A DNA stretch of 64,000 nucleotides from Forsythia viridissima (GCA_030279155.1 CM059034.1:44292835-44356834), one strand, 5' to 3'; positions 49,601 to 61,690 are shown, counted from the stretch's first letter. Notes: generated from the letters alone by a model not told the origin. Numbers and translations: made by a program.

Positions 49601-50465
49601 AAAAAGTAAATGTGCAATATAATTTATTGTGTAGTTCTTTCGAATGTTATTTCTACGGCTATATTTATGTTTAGGTCTGTATTATGTAAGATTTAATAAG
49701 GATGGACTAGAGTTTAGTAGCGCTATGCATGAAAATTTGGTACCATCTTAGTTTGGTCCAATTTTTGTATCTCCCTATGCAAGTATGATTTTCCGTTAAA
49801 ATACATTTATGAGAATTAATTACCCACGTACACTTAGTGAGATTTATCTCACATTTTTCCCTTTCTGGAAATAAATAGTTCGAGATGGCTGGCACGGAGA
49901 TGCCTTATGGTTGCGGGAGTTTTTAATAATAAATTATGTTTATGAAGCCAGTGTTATTTTTTTTTTCTTTTTTGCGATTTAAGTCTTAAAGATATTTTCT
50001 CATTCAAGTTAAATATTATTGAATCGATTACTCTAATTGAAAGATTGGTCTGTTATGATAAATGATTTAATTATTAGTTTATTTTGTGTCAATAATTATA
50101 TGTATACTTTAAGTCCCTTAAAGTACTTTTAATTTACAATTTATTGGCACTCGAATCGCTAAGGATTCGGGTCGTCACAGGTTGAGCATAAGGAGAAGGT
50201 GGCTAAGGAGAAGGCTAAGGTTGAGAGTGTCCTTGCTGAGAGAGGACTGTCAATGAATGGAAGGCCTCTCCGTCCTATGCAAACTTGGAACAGAAGATCA
50301 CGGTCTACACTTGGAAGAGGTCCTTGCGTTTATTGAGGAGAAAAAGTCAGACCTGGACGTGGAGTTCCTATGTGAGGTTGTTAGAGAGCAAGTGGATAAG
50401 GCGACCTCTCTCTCTACTCCAAACGACTAGTCCTCCGCCTCTAATGCTCCAATAGATCTCTGGGC
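46620..50465 (+). pseudogene. Antisense ORF remnant of gypsy-3, split by a solo LTR
   Basis: This plus-strand coding remnant lies opposite to the pol genes of gypsy-3. Fragments include YNLPPK near 46.68 kb, a W/K-D-N-F-L-F-I-V-W segment near 47.9 kb, and two open runs at 48383-48622 and 48626-48823. A Glu/Lys-rich coiled coil is cut at 48977 and resumes at 50180 with EHKEKVAKEKAKVESVLAER. The layout resembles the antisense ORFs of Tat/Retand elements (putative gypsy type transposon family). That assignment rests on layout and composition, because few residues are conserved. It has many stops. Confidence 0.45.
48978..50179 (+). mobile_element. Solo LTR in the gypsy-3 antisense ORF
   Basis: A 1202-bp insert begins TGTAGCACCTCGAATTTTC and ends GATTCGGGTCGTCACA, a typical TG...CA LTR form. 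Flanks agttg (48973-48977) and ggttg (50180-50184) match at 4 of 5 bases. The coiled-coil reading frame is cut precisely by it. No internal genes are present. Orientation is a guess from the start sequence. Confidence 0.7.
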
Positions 50466-50639
50466 AGACTAAAGTGTTTCTTTAATCTTTTGTAATAATT
50501 TTGGAGTGATTTATCTAATTGAATACTGCATTTCATCTTATTTAAGAATTCTTATTTAGTTTTCAATGTTTGCATCGTTAATTCTTGTCATTTTTATTAT
50601 TTTTCGAAATGATGATTGTATACTTGTATAATTGTTTTA

Positions 50640-50735
50640 GCAGCCAAGTTTGGATTTTCTTAGTAGCATATCTTATCTTTGGATTTCCTTCTTGGAATTT
50701 TTAACTAAGTGTTGTAGCACATGGAAGCTTTAGTT
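50640..50735. repeat. Gypsy-3 tandem array, left fragment
   Basis: Contains ggaatttttaactaagtg, then ttgtagcacatggaagctttag, like the units at 57.8-58.4 kb. The LINE insertion cuts the array here. Confidence 0.65.
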
Positions 50736-51000
50736 TTTTTTTTATTTATTCGAAGCACCAGCACAGTCCCAGTATGGTTTTTAGGCCTCTACCAGGACAG
50801 GCTGGTGGGGGATTGGATGCCCCTACTACTGTATTTATATAAAAATGGTAGTACATAGGAGGGAGATATGAACCTGACCTCCAAGCATACAACGAATGAA
50901 AAAAAATTCCTCAAACTACAGCAAATAAAGAGATACTACTTCCGGTGCATAATTCTGAAAAGCAAAAGCAAAAGTAAATGAAAACCAAACTAACAAAAAA

Positions 51001-54000
51001 CTAAAGACCTCTAACTGATGGAAGGCCATATCTGTCAGTCTAAAGTAGTCCACGCGAACGACGAGGCAAGTCTGAAGATCCATACTCCTGATAATGTCGT
51101 TGGTCCCAGCCCTCAGAAGCTAAAGAGTCAGCCACCTGGTTTTCCTCTCGAAAAATATGGGAAATTGTGTCTCGATCGAATTAAAGAAGATGTCGGATGC
51201 GTCTGAGTATTGACTGAATCACCTACGGCCCCCCACCACGTGAAATGCAATGAACAGCGAGTGTAGAGTCAGTCTCAACCCATAAGTCCACAAGACCCAT
51301 CCGTCGGGCAAGCTCAATGCCCTGTAAAATGGGTCTCAACTCTGTCTCCAAAATAAGTATGTCTCCGTAGCTAGTAGAGAAGGCCCTGATACAACGCCCA
51401 GTGTGATCTCTGATAACACCCCCGCCACTCGTAAATCCATCCCTGACGCATCCATCAGTATTGATCTTGGTAGATCCAGCCAATGGGGCACGCCAATAAA
51501 CCAAAGTAGGGAGGCTGGGGGTAGGAGAAGTAAGAGTAAAACCAAAATGTGGGGCAAGATCAAGGTCCCCACGCCAATGCACAAATCAAAAGAGTCTTCC
51601 CATATGCAGTAAAGAAATAGTGTGATAGACCCGCCAGATGATACGATTGGGCTCCATGCCAATCCTACGATGCTTCGCATCATTCCTAACTGTCCAAATA
51701 TACCAAAAGACCAGCAAAGGGATGATAGTGCGAATATGGCCACTCCTGACAAACTGGCCTGAGAATCTCCAAGTCTGAAATCTATGCTGTAGCATCTCTC
51801 CAACCCTGAGGGGAATGCCAAAAATAGCTGAGAAGTGTTGCCATACCTGGTGAGCCACAGGGCTATCAATAAAGACATGCTGGATGGTCTCAATCTCTGA
51901 ACAGCACTGACACCTTGATGCCATGTGGGCCCGAATCCTCCTCTAAATAATCACATCCAGTGGCACTAAACCCTGCCACAATCTCCAACAAAAGAAAGAG
52001 ATAGTCTGCGGGATGATCGGGCTCCAAATCATGCGACAAAAGGCCAGAAGAGTACTCCCAGTGCGAACAAGCTGCCATGTCGACTTGGTAGAAAACCTAC
52101 CATCTGGGGTGTCTTTCCACATAGGTCTATCAAGAACATCGGGACAAAGCGGTAGACTTCCAACATGGATTGCTAAATCATGTGGAAGGACCAACAAGAG
52201 TCTATCGATATCCCATCCAGTCTCATCAAAAAACTCAACTACATGGACGGAGGTATGCTCCCTATGAGGAAACATTTGAGCTAAAGTCATGTCACCCATC
52301 CAACAGTCGTGCCAAAAGAATATACGCCCCTGACCCAACTGCCACGCGATGTGGGGCTCCGCTGTGAGTCCCACCCCCTTTAGTCTCCTCCAAACCGCAG
52401 AAGCAGAATGTGGTATAGGTGCCAGAAGGGAGTGGGTACCCCTGCAATACTTGCCCAGTAAAAACTGAGCCCAAAGCTACTGCTGTGATCTGAATAACCA
52501 CCAGAGCTTCAAAGAGAAAGCATGGACCACGTCTTCTAATCTTCTGAAGCCCAAACCATCCTCATTAGTAGGAAGGCAAATATCCTTCCATCTCTTCCAA
52601 TGCATACGGTGAGCCTGATCCTTAGAATCCCACAAGAATCTAGCAAATGTACACTCTAACTTCTTCAACACTGTCTTGGGAGGCTGCATAATCTGAAGAA
52701 GATAGAGAGACAAGGAAGAAAAGACAGACCTCAGTAAAGTAATCCTGCCACCAGGAGATAGCAGCCTAAAGGCCCATCCAGAGATCTTGCTCTTGACCTT
52801 CTGAAATAGATCATCATATAAGAAGGTCTTTCGGGCCCCCTTAAACAAGGGTATGCCCAAGTATGTGATAGGCTGCTGCTGACGTCGAAAGCCAGTAATG
52901 TGCTCAAGTATCTGAATCCTAGAAGGAGGTGCCCTCTTAGGCACAATAAGACCACTCTTGTCTCTATTTACCAACTGGCCAGAGACCCTCTCATAGTGCT
53001 CCAAACAATGCAGTACTCTCTTTACTGACTGTCTTTGGCCATTGGCAAATATGATTATATCATCAGCAAAACAAAGATGTGAGACAAGAGTGTCACCTCT
53101 ATGAATATATGCCATCGATGGATACTGCTGGAAAACTTGAGTGAGACCCCGAGAGAAGTAATCTGCTGCAATGATAAACAACGAAGGAGATATGGGATCT
53201 CCCTGTCTCAGCCTACGAGAGGAAGGAAAGAAACCACAAGGCCTGCCATTCACCAAGACAGAAAAATGGCACTCAGAAATACAACGCTTGATCCTATCCC
53301 TCCACATCCAATCGAATCCAAATCTCTCCATCACAGTCATCAAGAAGTCCCAGTCTAACCTGTCATATCCCTTAGCCATATCTAGCTTAAGAATGACATT
53401 GCCCCCACGGGCCTGGGTATCCAATGTATGGAGCATCTCCTGTGCCAACAAGACATTATCACCAATCAGCCTCTCCTGAATAAAGCCACTCTGCTGTGGA
53501 GAGATGATACGAGGCAAAACAAAACTTAAGCGAGAGTTCAGGAGCTTGGTGACAATCTTGTTGAACACCGTGCAAAGACTAATCGGTCGATACTTTGTCC
53601 ATCGACAAGCGTTGTCTCGCTTGGTAAGCAAGATTATAGAAGTAGCAGAGAATCCCCTAGGCAGATGGCCACCATCAAAGAAGTCCAAAACTGCACGAAA
53701 AACATCATCCTTGACAATCTCCCAACACTGCTGAAAAAAATGAGAGGTGAACCCATCTGGACCCGCCACACTATCTGCATCAATACTGAACACTACATCT
53801 CTAACCTCAGTCAATGATGGAAGTCAGTTCAGCTCCTGATTATCCTCCTGAGTAACTAAAGAGGGGATAATATCTGGTAAAATTTGGCCAGTTGCCTGGG
53901 CGGGAGCAGAAAGGAGGTCCTGGAAAAAGGAAACATCTGAACCCTGAATCTCCTCGTGTGCAGACAAAGTTTCTCTCCGTCTGAGATCTAATAGAATGTA

Positions 54001-55101
54001 TACGGGCCCGCATGCGGCGCCCCGCACCACTGAATGAAAATACCTCATGTTGTGCTCTCATTCGCACATCCAACGAGTCCTAGCCTTCTGTTTGCAGAAG
54101 CCTTCCTTAATAGACAAAGCACGGTTCAGTAGGGCCTGAACCTGATGTAAGTGTTCTCTATGTGCAGGTGATGGATCCAAATCATATTCCATCTCAGCCT
54201 CATCCACCCTGCTCTCAGCATCTCTAATTCTCTGAAATATATCCCCAAACACATTTCTACTCCACCAACGAAGTCCCTGCTTCATCCTAAAGCACTTCTC
54301 CCAAAGAGCAGCCATCCCTGTAAACTGAGTCGGGTATGACCACTTTTGAGAGACAAAGGATAAAAAGTCATGATGACGGGACCAAACATTGAGGAACTGA
54401 AAAGGCCTAGGCCCACCCCCATCCTCAGCCTCAACCCAACTCAATAACAAAGGCGAATGATCAGATGTAGACCGATTGAGATGCCTCACTGTAAACTGTC
54501 GAAAGAAGGATGCAGCCTCATGACTCATCAAAACCCTGTCAAGTCTCTTCCACACCCTCCTATTATGCCAAGTATAAGGACTACCAGAAAATCCAGCATC
54601 AGTCAATCCACACTCCATCATCATATCACAAAAATCAGTCTTCCCTCTATCACAAGTACTGACTCCCGTCCACTCACCATCATGAGCAATGACATTGAAG
54701 TCACTACCCACAAGCCAAGGGCCACCCACAGTCTGGAAAACTTGGTGAAGTCCCTCAAATAAATCCCTGTGTCCTACAACAGAACATGAAGCATACACAG
54801 GCGATAAAAAGATAGGTCTAGCCAATCTCAGATCCTCGATCATTAGATGAAGAAACTGGAGATGATCAACAATCACAGACACAGTCGTCCCCACATTCCA
54901 AAAACACCAAATCTTACTCGAATGGTTCTGGACACCGATATCAAACCCAACAGAACGACGAACAAAGTCAAAGCTATCCTCAAACAGAAAAGGCTCCAAA
55001 AGAGCGAGGAAAAAAATACGATGTAACTGAACAAGCTTCCTAAGTCTCTTGCGAGTCTTAGAAGCACGCACCTCCCTAACATTCCATATGAGGACTGACA
55101 T
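51001..55101 (-). pseudogene. LINE ORF2: endonuclease, reverse transcriptase, RNase H
   Basis: ATG at 55101 overlaps the ORF1 stop by one base (TGATG). The endonuclease domain (55.1-54.4 kb) has MSVLIWNVREVRASKTRKRL, GDFN-like VGSDFNVIAHDGEW and TSDHSPLLLSW. RT (53814-52477) has SVAGPDGFTSHFF, YRPISLC, RLRQGDPISPSLF and CFADDIIIFANG. A zinc-finger RT C-terminus follows (SRCQCCSEIETIQHVF). RNase H ends the gene (INTDGCVRDGFTSGGGVIRD, LWVETDST, HIFREENQVADSLA), with a final TAG at 51003-51001. In-frame stops occur near 54058, 53824, 52477, 51943 and 51223, and two offsetting indels lie near 54.0 kb. Length about 1367 codons is normal for plant L1. Confidence 0.88.
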
Positions 55102-57797
55102 CACAAAGACTGAGAGAGGGAACCATGAGTACCTGACATACTCTGAGTGATCGGTCTAGAAGGCAGAGGAGCAATAACTCTATGTGAGACCTTACTCAAG
55201 ACTGAAAAGAAACCATCGGCCCCCTGTCGCTCATCCAAACCAATCAAATCACCATGTGAACTCCTACGAAAGTGACCCTGTTGGTGTGTACCCATCTGAA
55301 CAGAACAAGATGTATCTGAGAGAACTGCTGATGAAATAGATGGAATAGAAGCCTCGACATTATCTCGAAAATCCAGGAGAGGGCTAGTATCAGGATTAGA
55401 ATCAATTGTGTCATCCAAACATACCCCAGCATGTGGTGCATCAAGCATATGGTCAAGCAAAGGGTCAAAGAATTCTAAATGAGCCAAAGTACTGGTGGGG
55501 CCCACAGAGATAGCCGGTCTATCATGCAATGAGAAACCATAGACAGGATCAATAACTGAGCGTGACTTAGCATAGTGGCCCACCGCGAGAGGGAGGCTAC
55601 CGGTAGGGCCCGCAATAGTCAATAGCCTATCATGCAATGAGTAATCGTAGGCAAAAGCTGATGTCTGCAAAAGATCAGTGGTGGGGCCCACATGTGATAT
55701 GGCGGGGTCCACTGGCTGAGAAACATCCAGACTCTGACTAACTGAGAGAATCAGAGTAGGAAGTAGTGATGAAATGTATGATGGGGCCATCGAGAGATGG
55801 CTGGGTCCAGCAGGCAAAGGACCCTCCAAAGAGGGGCCCATATGAATACTATACGAGAAATCAATAGTCGGTCCCACATGTCGCGAGTCTGGGCCCACAG
55901 TCTGCTGTGTCTGAGAAATGGTGGAAACAAGAGTAGTAGAACTAACAACTGTAGAACACTGCACTATATCAAGTGTGGGGTCTGCAAGAACACCAAAACG
56001 AGAACCTCCGCTATGGCTTACAAGAGAAGTGGCGGGGCCCGCAGAGGTGGAGATATCAACATCTCGTCTATGCTGTGCTCTCGATCGTACTGGGGCCCAT
56101 TGTTGAGGCTGATCAACAACTACTTCCTTACCCTTAGCTTTTCTGGACCTGTCAGTAATCTCAGTAACGGTGCTAGTAATAGGAGGAGCAGAAACATTCT
56201 GAGTAAGTGGAGGAGGCAAACTAGTACTAGGAGGAGGTTGGCCCGATGGAGCAACTGGGGGATAAGGAGCAATAGGTGGGCCACCTGCTCGACACTGACC
56301 AAGAGAGTGACCCATATGTCGACACTTAGAACAAAATAACGGTGGTTTCTCATAAACCACAGTCTGCCAAAAACTCCGACCATCACCCCTATCAATCCAG
56401 ATCCGCTCAGGTAACTTATGTTCTAAGTTAACCTCCACACAGACCCTAGCCTCACTAGGTCTCAACAAATCCGCAGTAGCCTCATCAATACGCAAAGGTA
56501 TACCCACAATCTTAGCTAAAGCAAAAATCACACCCTTGGATCGCATATGCACAGGTAATAAAGGGAAGGACAACCAAACAGGAGCAATTGGGGTTTCACA
56601 ATCAGGTCCAAAGTCACATGTCCATTTAAGGACTTGCATAGGACACCCATCAATATAATATAAAGAACGCAAAAACAATCTACTATAATCATTTTCATGC
56701 GTCAAGTGAATCAATACATGCTTGCTATCTATCAAGCCAAGCCTATAATCACCACAAAATCTAAATTTCAGAAAGCAATCACGCACCTTTGCCATAGTAG
56801 GCTTTCGATGTGAGAATTTGTCAACAAATGTAAACTTGAATGGCTCAGAAAGAGCTGCCTCTTCCTCCACAGTCAAAATAAACGAAGGCTCACCTCGATG
56901 TAGCCCAGGTGGCCTATGCGTAATAGAGTGAATAACTGAAGCCTGTGGAGCAGCTAAAATAGCAAGTAAAAAATTTCCTTTCATTCCGCTCTGCTTCTGA
57001 AAGTGTAGGACGACCAGAAACAGCTGAAGCATATGTCTGTCTACCTTGATTAAGTGCAAACTGGTCCTCCTATGGGAAAATTGATGATGGATCTGGGTGT
57101 GGATTAACTGGCCAAACAAGCTATTTTTTTGGCGCCGGTGCGTGGGTTCCACACGCCACCCGTGCGGGGCCCCTGAACCAACCTTATCGAAATTCGATGA
57201 TTTTTTACAAAAAGGTGTGGAATTTCATGTTGATTCTGGGCATGTGGCACGTTTTCAATTTGGAGGTCCACAGACGGAGATATGGCATGTTTTCCAAGTG
57301 ACTGTTCGGTCTGAAAATTGGGTCCCACGAGCGCGTCCGGGGTCCGATCAGGCTGAAATTTTGGTCGAGTGGTCGGAATAACATTACCTAACTATGGGTC
57401 AGGCGCGTGTAGCTTGGTGGGGCCCACAGGATCGTGAATTGAAATCTGCTGCACGTTTTCCAAGGTATTGATTTCGGTCAAATTAGACGTTGGAGACACC
57501 ATTCTGTGGGTTTTCGAGACTTCTGAGATCATTGGTGATGGTCTCATGTCCAAATTCTGATCATAAGATGTCGATTTCTGAGGCACACATCCCAATGCAC
57601 TCAATTTGACATCTTATGATCAGAATTTGGACATGGGACCATCACCAATGCAAAATAGATTTATTTTGTCCCAAATCTGCTGCTATATGTCTGATTTCTG
57701 TAGTAGTTGTTGTTGGGGATGTGTTTCCGCCGTCAATGGTGTTGTTTTCCGGTAGAGAAGGTGGTGGATCGGGTGGTTTTGTGGGTGGTAAAGCCAT
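55101..57797 (-). pseudogene. LINE ORF1: DUF4283-type RNA-binding protein with zinc knuckle
   Basis: The likely start is the ATG at 57797 (MALPPTKPPDPPPSLPEN), followed by Thr-rich sequence. The frame then breaks in and after the hairpin region. From 57152 a long open frame runs to 55101, but its first 60 residues are shifted: another frame reads QGRQTYASAVSGRPTLSEAE. The DUF4283 domain is at about 56.85-56.4 kb (FVDKFSHRKPTMAKVRDCFL, SFPLLPVHMRSKGVIFALAK). The CCHC knuckle is CSKCRHMGHSLGQC. The C-terminal half is low-complexity (Ser/Pro/Thr-rich, with repeated VGPT words). It binds LINE RNA in this family. Confidence 0.82.
57530..57650. repeat. Near-perfect 43-bp inverted repeat in the LINE 5' region
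   Basis: Arms 57530-57572 and 57608-57650 are inverted copies with one mismatch, separated by 35 bp. The arm includes ccaaattctgatcataagat. In RNA this would form a strong stem about 150 nt downstream of the ORF1 start. It breaks the reading frame of ORF1. Confidence 0.92.
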
Positions 57798-57803
57798 GAG
57801 GAA

Positions 57804-58425
57804 GGAAGCTTTAGTTCGGATATGCTTGAGAGCAAATTTTGTTCTAGATTTCTTTTTTCTTTTTAGAAATTTAACCTAGTGTTGCAGCAGATGCAAGCTT
57901 AGTTCGGATTTGCTTGAAAGCAAACCATGTTCTAGAATTTCTTAATTAGAGATTTAGGGCTTGTTCGGTGTAGTTTTTTTTTAAAATGGATTTTTTGTCC
58001 ACTTTTTGACATTTTCAAAATTTTTTGTAGTGTAAAAAATTTGAAAAGTCAAAAATAGTAGACAAAAAAATAGATTTTTTTTTTGAAAAAAAAAAGGGAA
58101 CCGAACAAGTCCATAAATAAGTGTTGGAGTACATTCAAGCTTAGTTCGGATCTGCTTGAGAGCAGACCTAGTTCTTGAATTCATTCATTAGAAATTTAAC
58201 TAAGTATTTCAGAACGTGCAAGCTTAGTTATAATATGCTGGAGAGCAGGCCTTGTTATGGAATTCCTTAATTACAAATTTAACTAAGTATTGCAGCACTT
58301 GCAAGCTTAGTTCAAATCTGCTTATGAGCAGACCTTGTTATGGAATTCCTTAATTATGAATTTAACTAAGTGTTGCATTACATGCAATCTTAGTTCAGAT
58401 CTATTTGAGAGCAGGTCTTATTTTG
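57804..58425. repeat. Gypsy-3 3' tandem array, about 80-90-bp unit
   Basis: Units read tgttgcagcacatgcaagct, tagttcggatctgcttgagag, cagac..ttgttatggaattc, ttaattagaaatttaacta. The aagctt(t)ag landmark recurs near 57807, 57895, 58135, 58220 and 58302, with a diverged copy at 58384. A small foldback element (57957-58112) interrupts it. Confidence 0.8.
57957..58112. mobile_element. 156-bp MITE in the tandem array
   Basis: Termini GGGCTTGTTCGGT and, reversed, GGACTTGTTCGGT enclose poly(A)/poly(T)-rich inverted arms. The flanks are tta and ata, compatible with a mutated 3-bp target duplication of Tourist-like elements. Confidence 0.65.
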
Positions 58426-58499
58426 TCCATCCATGATGGCTTTGGGTCTATAATCATTGCTATGCTTATGTTGCTCTCGATTGCTGTTTTCTTTATTCT

Positions 58500-60720
58500 C
58501 ATTTGGGATATTGTCAAGTTCTTCTACCCCTTCGTTGGTTGCTAGTCAAGCTAGCGCTTCTGTGTGACTATTTTGGGATCAGGAAATTTGTTTTACTTTT
58601 ACTCCATCGAAATTTCTGAATTCATCCTGGATGACTTGAAGATAAGACATCATTATATCCTCATTAGGTTTATAGAAATTGTTTATTTGATTGACAATGA
58701 GATTGAAATCGTTGTGTATGATTACCTTAACTATCTTCATTTGTTTTGATGCTATCTTCTTTTTTCCATCCTTAGTTCGGCTACAAGGGCTTTATATTCT
58801 ATTTCATTGTTAGAGGCTTTGAAGACAAAGCTTAGTGCTTGACAAAAGTTGTGATAGTCTGGGCTGACAAGTACGATCCCTACCCAGATTGGAAATGGTA
58901 GATGATCCATCCACAAATAATTCTCAAAGGATGTTTTCACGTTGTTCAACTTCTTCAAATTCAGGGTTGAATTCCACTACAAAATCAGCCAAGGCTTGGC
59001 CTTTGATAGCAGTTTACGGTTTATATAAGAGCTCAAATTGTCCCATCTCTACTACCTACTTCATCAACTATCCTGACGTGTCATGCTTTTGTATGACCTG
59101 CCTTAACAGATAATTAGTTATGTCCTAAATAGGATGCTTTAGAAAGTAGGGCCTCAACTTCTTTGAGGACACGATTAGGGTAAATGCCAACTTCTCTATT
59201 GGGGAGTAGCGTAGTTCGACTTCATGGAGGCCTTGACTGACATATTACACATGATATTGTATTCTACACTCTCTTGTAGTGAGGACCTTACTTAGCATAT
59301 GTTTGGTACTGTTGAAATTATATTTTAAGTTGTGGGTAAATGTGTGGATAAAAAGTGAGTTGTAAGTTGTGGGTCTTATAAAATATGTGGATAAAATGTA
59401 TGTTTGACCAGTTTGACCAGCTAAAATTATAATTTAAGCAATGACAAACATGTGCTTACTGCTTGCTCGGAGACAGCTAGATGTAAAGAAAATACATCAT
59501 GAGCATTGGGCTTAGATATCAGCGGTGGCTGGGGTAGCTGCCTTATCAGACCTTCAAAGTACATGTTTGTCATTGCTTAAATTATAATTTCAACTAGTCA
59601 AACTGGTCAAACATACTTTATATACACACATTTTATAGGACCCACAACTTACAACTCACTTTTTATCCACACATTCACACATAACTTATAATATAAGTAC
59701 TTAAAAAATAATTTCAGTACTACCAAACATATGCAAATGTTTGCTGGCAATCCTTTGTCCACTCAAATTTATTCTCTCCTCAAAGTATGTCAAAGAAGGG
59801 CCCACACTGATCAGTTGAATTTGAGATAAAATGGCTGATGATGGCTATCTTTCTTGTGAGGCTTTCTACCTCTTTAAGTTTTGTTGGAGCCTTTACTTTT
59901 ATGATCATTCTAGTTTTCTCAGGATTGGCTTCAACCTCTTGTTAATGGACCATTTACCCAATGAACTTGCTAGAGTCGACTTCGAATGCGTACTCGAGGA
60001 GATTGAGCTTTATTTTATATTTTTATAATAACCTGAACATCTCTACTAAATACTAGATGTGGTCTTCAGACTTTATACTCTTTAGGAGCATGCCATCGAC
60101 GTACACCTCTATCACTTTTCTTATCAGGTTGGCGAACATTGTATTGACCAACCTTTCGTACATTGTCTTGTTGTTTGTTAGATTGAAGGGTATAACTTAA
60201 TAGTAGTACTGCCTGTGGTTGATGATGAATGAACTATGTTCCTGGATGACCTCGTGTAATGTGATTTGATTATAACCATAATAGGTGTCCGTGAAACTGA
60301 GTAGCTCATACCCAACCGTGGCGTCTACCATCTGGTCTATCTATGTGAGAGGTTAACTATCCTTAGGACGAGTTTTGTTGAAGACAGTGAAGTTAATAGA
60401 GACTCTCTAATCTCTATTACTCTTCTTTACCAAAACGGGATTAGCTATCCACTTGGGATACAATGCTTCTCTGATGAATCCATTGCTTGGAAACTTTTCC
60501 ATTTCTTTTTCGTAGAACCTCGTACCTTTTGGGGTTCAAGGGACGTCTCCTATGTTGCTTGGGGTCAGACTTCGAAGTTGATGTTTAACCTGTGATAGGT
60601 GACCTTAGGACTTATCCTTTCTATACTTTGGTAAATCCATGCAAATATGTATGGGTTTCTTTTCAAAAAATATTCAAGCTCGGATAGAAGTGGTTGCTGG
60701 AGTTCTCATCCAATGCAAAG
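58500..60720 (-). pseudogene. Gypsy-3 RT and RNase H remnant
   Basis: Reading the minus strand from 60.72 kb: FAWIYQSIERISPKV, then RFYEKEMEKFPSNGFIREAL, YPKWIANPVLVKKSNRD, INFTVFNKTRPKDS, IDQMVDATVGYELLSFTDTY and GYNQI, the N-terminal half of a Tat-type RT. RNase H follows across a foldback insertion, with VFKASNNEIEYKALVAELRM and NLIVNQINNFYKPNEDIMMS. It has many stops and shifts. After RNase H the sequence runs into the tandem array with no integrase. Confidence 0.8.
59295..59734. mobile_element. Foldback MITE, 440 bp
   Basis: Inverted arms of about 165 bp (59295-59460 and 59560-59734) start gcatatgtttggta and contain aagcaatgacaaacatgt and its inverse. The central 100 bp is unrelated. 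It interrupts the RNase H-RT region of gypsy-3. The target duplication is not clear. Confidence 0.8.
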
Positions 60721-60897
60721 CTCCCTATTAGGGTGCTTTGGACTTACATGAATTTTGTCCAACTTTTTTATTGGCTCTACTTTCCTTTCATAGGACTCCA
60801 ACCTCAGGTCTGGGAAATATTATTCCTCATATACCATGTGTACTCCAAGATAGAATGGCAGAGCTCCCAGGTTCAGGTCAGTGTTTGGGCATGGAGC

Positions 60898-61690
60898 CTA
60901 ACATTCTTTAGAAACTTTTATGGTTCTTTTGATCTTACCCACTCCATATTGCATGAAAAACTTCAACGAATAGTGATACATAGAAATAATCACTTTCAAG
61001 TTGTAGAGAAAGGGTTGACACATAATGTTATCGTATGGAGAATGAAAGTATATTACTACAAATTCAGTTGTGGAGCAGACATGACGAGAGGATTCTCCTG
61101 CTTCAATGGTCAAAGTGATCTATCCCTTCGCCCTTACCAATTCTCCATTTAGGTTGTTGAGTAGGCTGAAGAACGATTTTTGGAAGTTGGGTGGAATTCT
61201 CATCCAGCTGAGGGTCTTAGCATATAGTGTATTTAGTGTGCTCTCCATGTTTACTAATGCTTTGTAGATATTGATCAGGCGATAGGAAGATTGACCACCA
61301 GAATGCTCAGACAGGGGTGTGTGTTGATCTGAGCTTCTTGGAAGGTAAGTTTGTCATCTCCTAGTCGCTTCATATGTTTGGCGGTAATTTCTATATTGGT
61401 TAGGTCGACATACAAGGGCTTTTTTGAAGTAGTCTTTTTGATTCGTTCTCCATGGCTTCCATGGATTATATTGACATGTGCTCTGGGTAGAGTGATATTG
61501 CAAGATCTAGCTTATCTTGGTCCCACGTACCACTCCTACTCCTCTAGGCATAGAAAATTTCATAGCGTAGTGGTATATTGAGGTTGTTGCTCTCAGTTCA
61601 TTGAATATAGGTCGTCCAAAGATCGCATTGTAATTAGACAGAAGATCTAATACCACAAAGTCAGTGATCATCCTTGTCTAGTAGAAATGT
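60898..61690 (-). pseudogene. Gypsy-3 protease region remnant
   Basis: 60898-61113 (minus) reads FVVIYFHSPYDNIMCQPFLY, NLKVIISMYHYSLKF and GVGKIKRTIKVSKEC. This corresponds to the Y-N-x-I-x-G-R-P block after the protease. At 61.66-61.55 kb a similar SNYNAIFGRPIFNELRA block is also present, so this part is partly duplicated. The catalytic Asp motif is not readable. Confidence 0.65.

Larger units (their letters stand above)
50736..57803 (-). mobile_element. Near full-length L1-type LINE with 13-bp target duplication
   Basis: The direct repeat ggaagctttagtt lies at 50723-50735 and 57804-57816. On the minus strand the element begins near the ORF1 ATG (57797), carries ORF1 and ORF2, and ends in AAATAAATAAAAAAAAAA. 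It lies within the tandem array of gypsy-3. Both ORFs carry stops and small indels, so it is no longer active, but the overall structure is complete. Confidence 0.9.

Noticed and set aside
53101..54762. Several plus-strand frames of 76-102 codons
   Set aside because: Shadows of the LINE reverse transcriptase and endonuclease.
55797..56339. 180-codon plus-strand frame
   Set aside because: Mirror frame of LINE ORF1, whose minus-strand reading has the clear DUF4283 and CCHC motifs.
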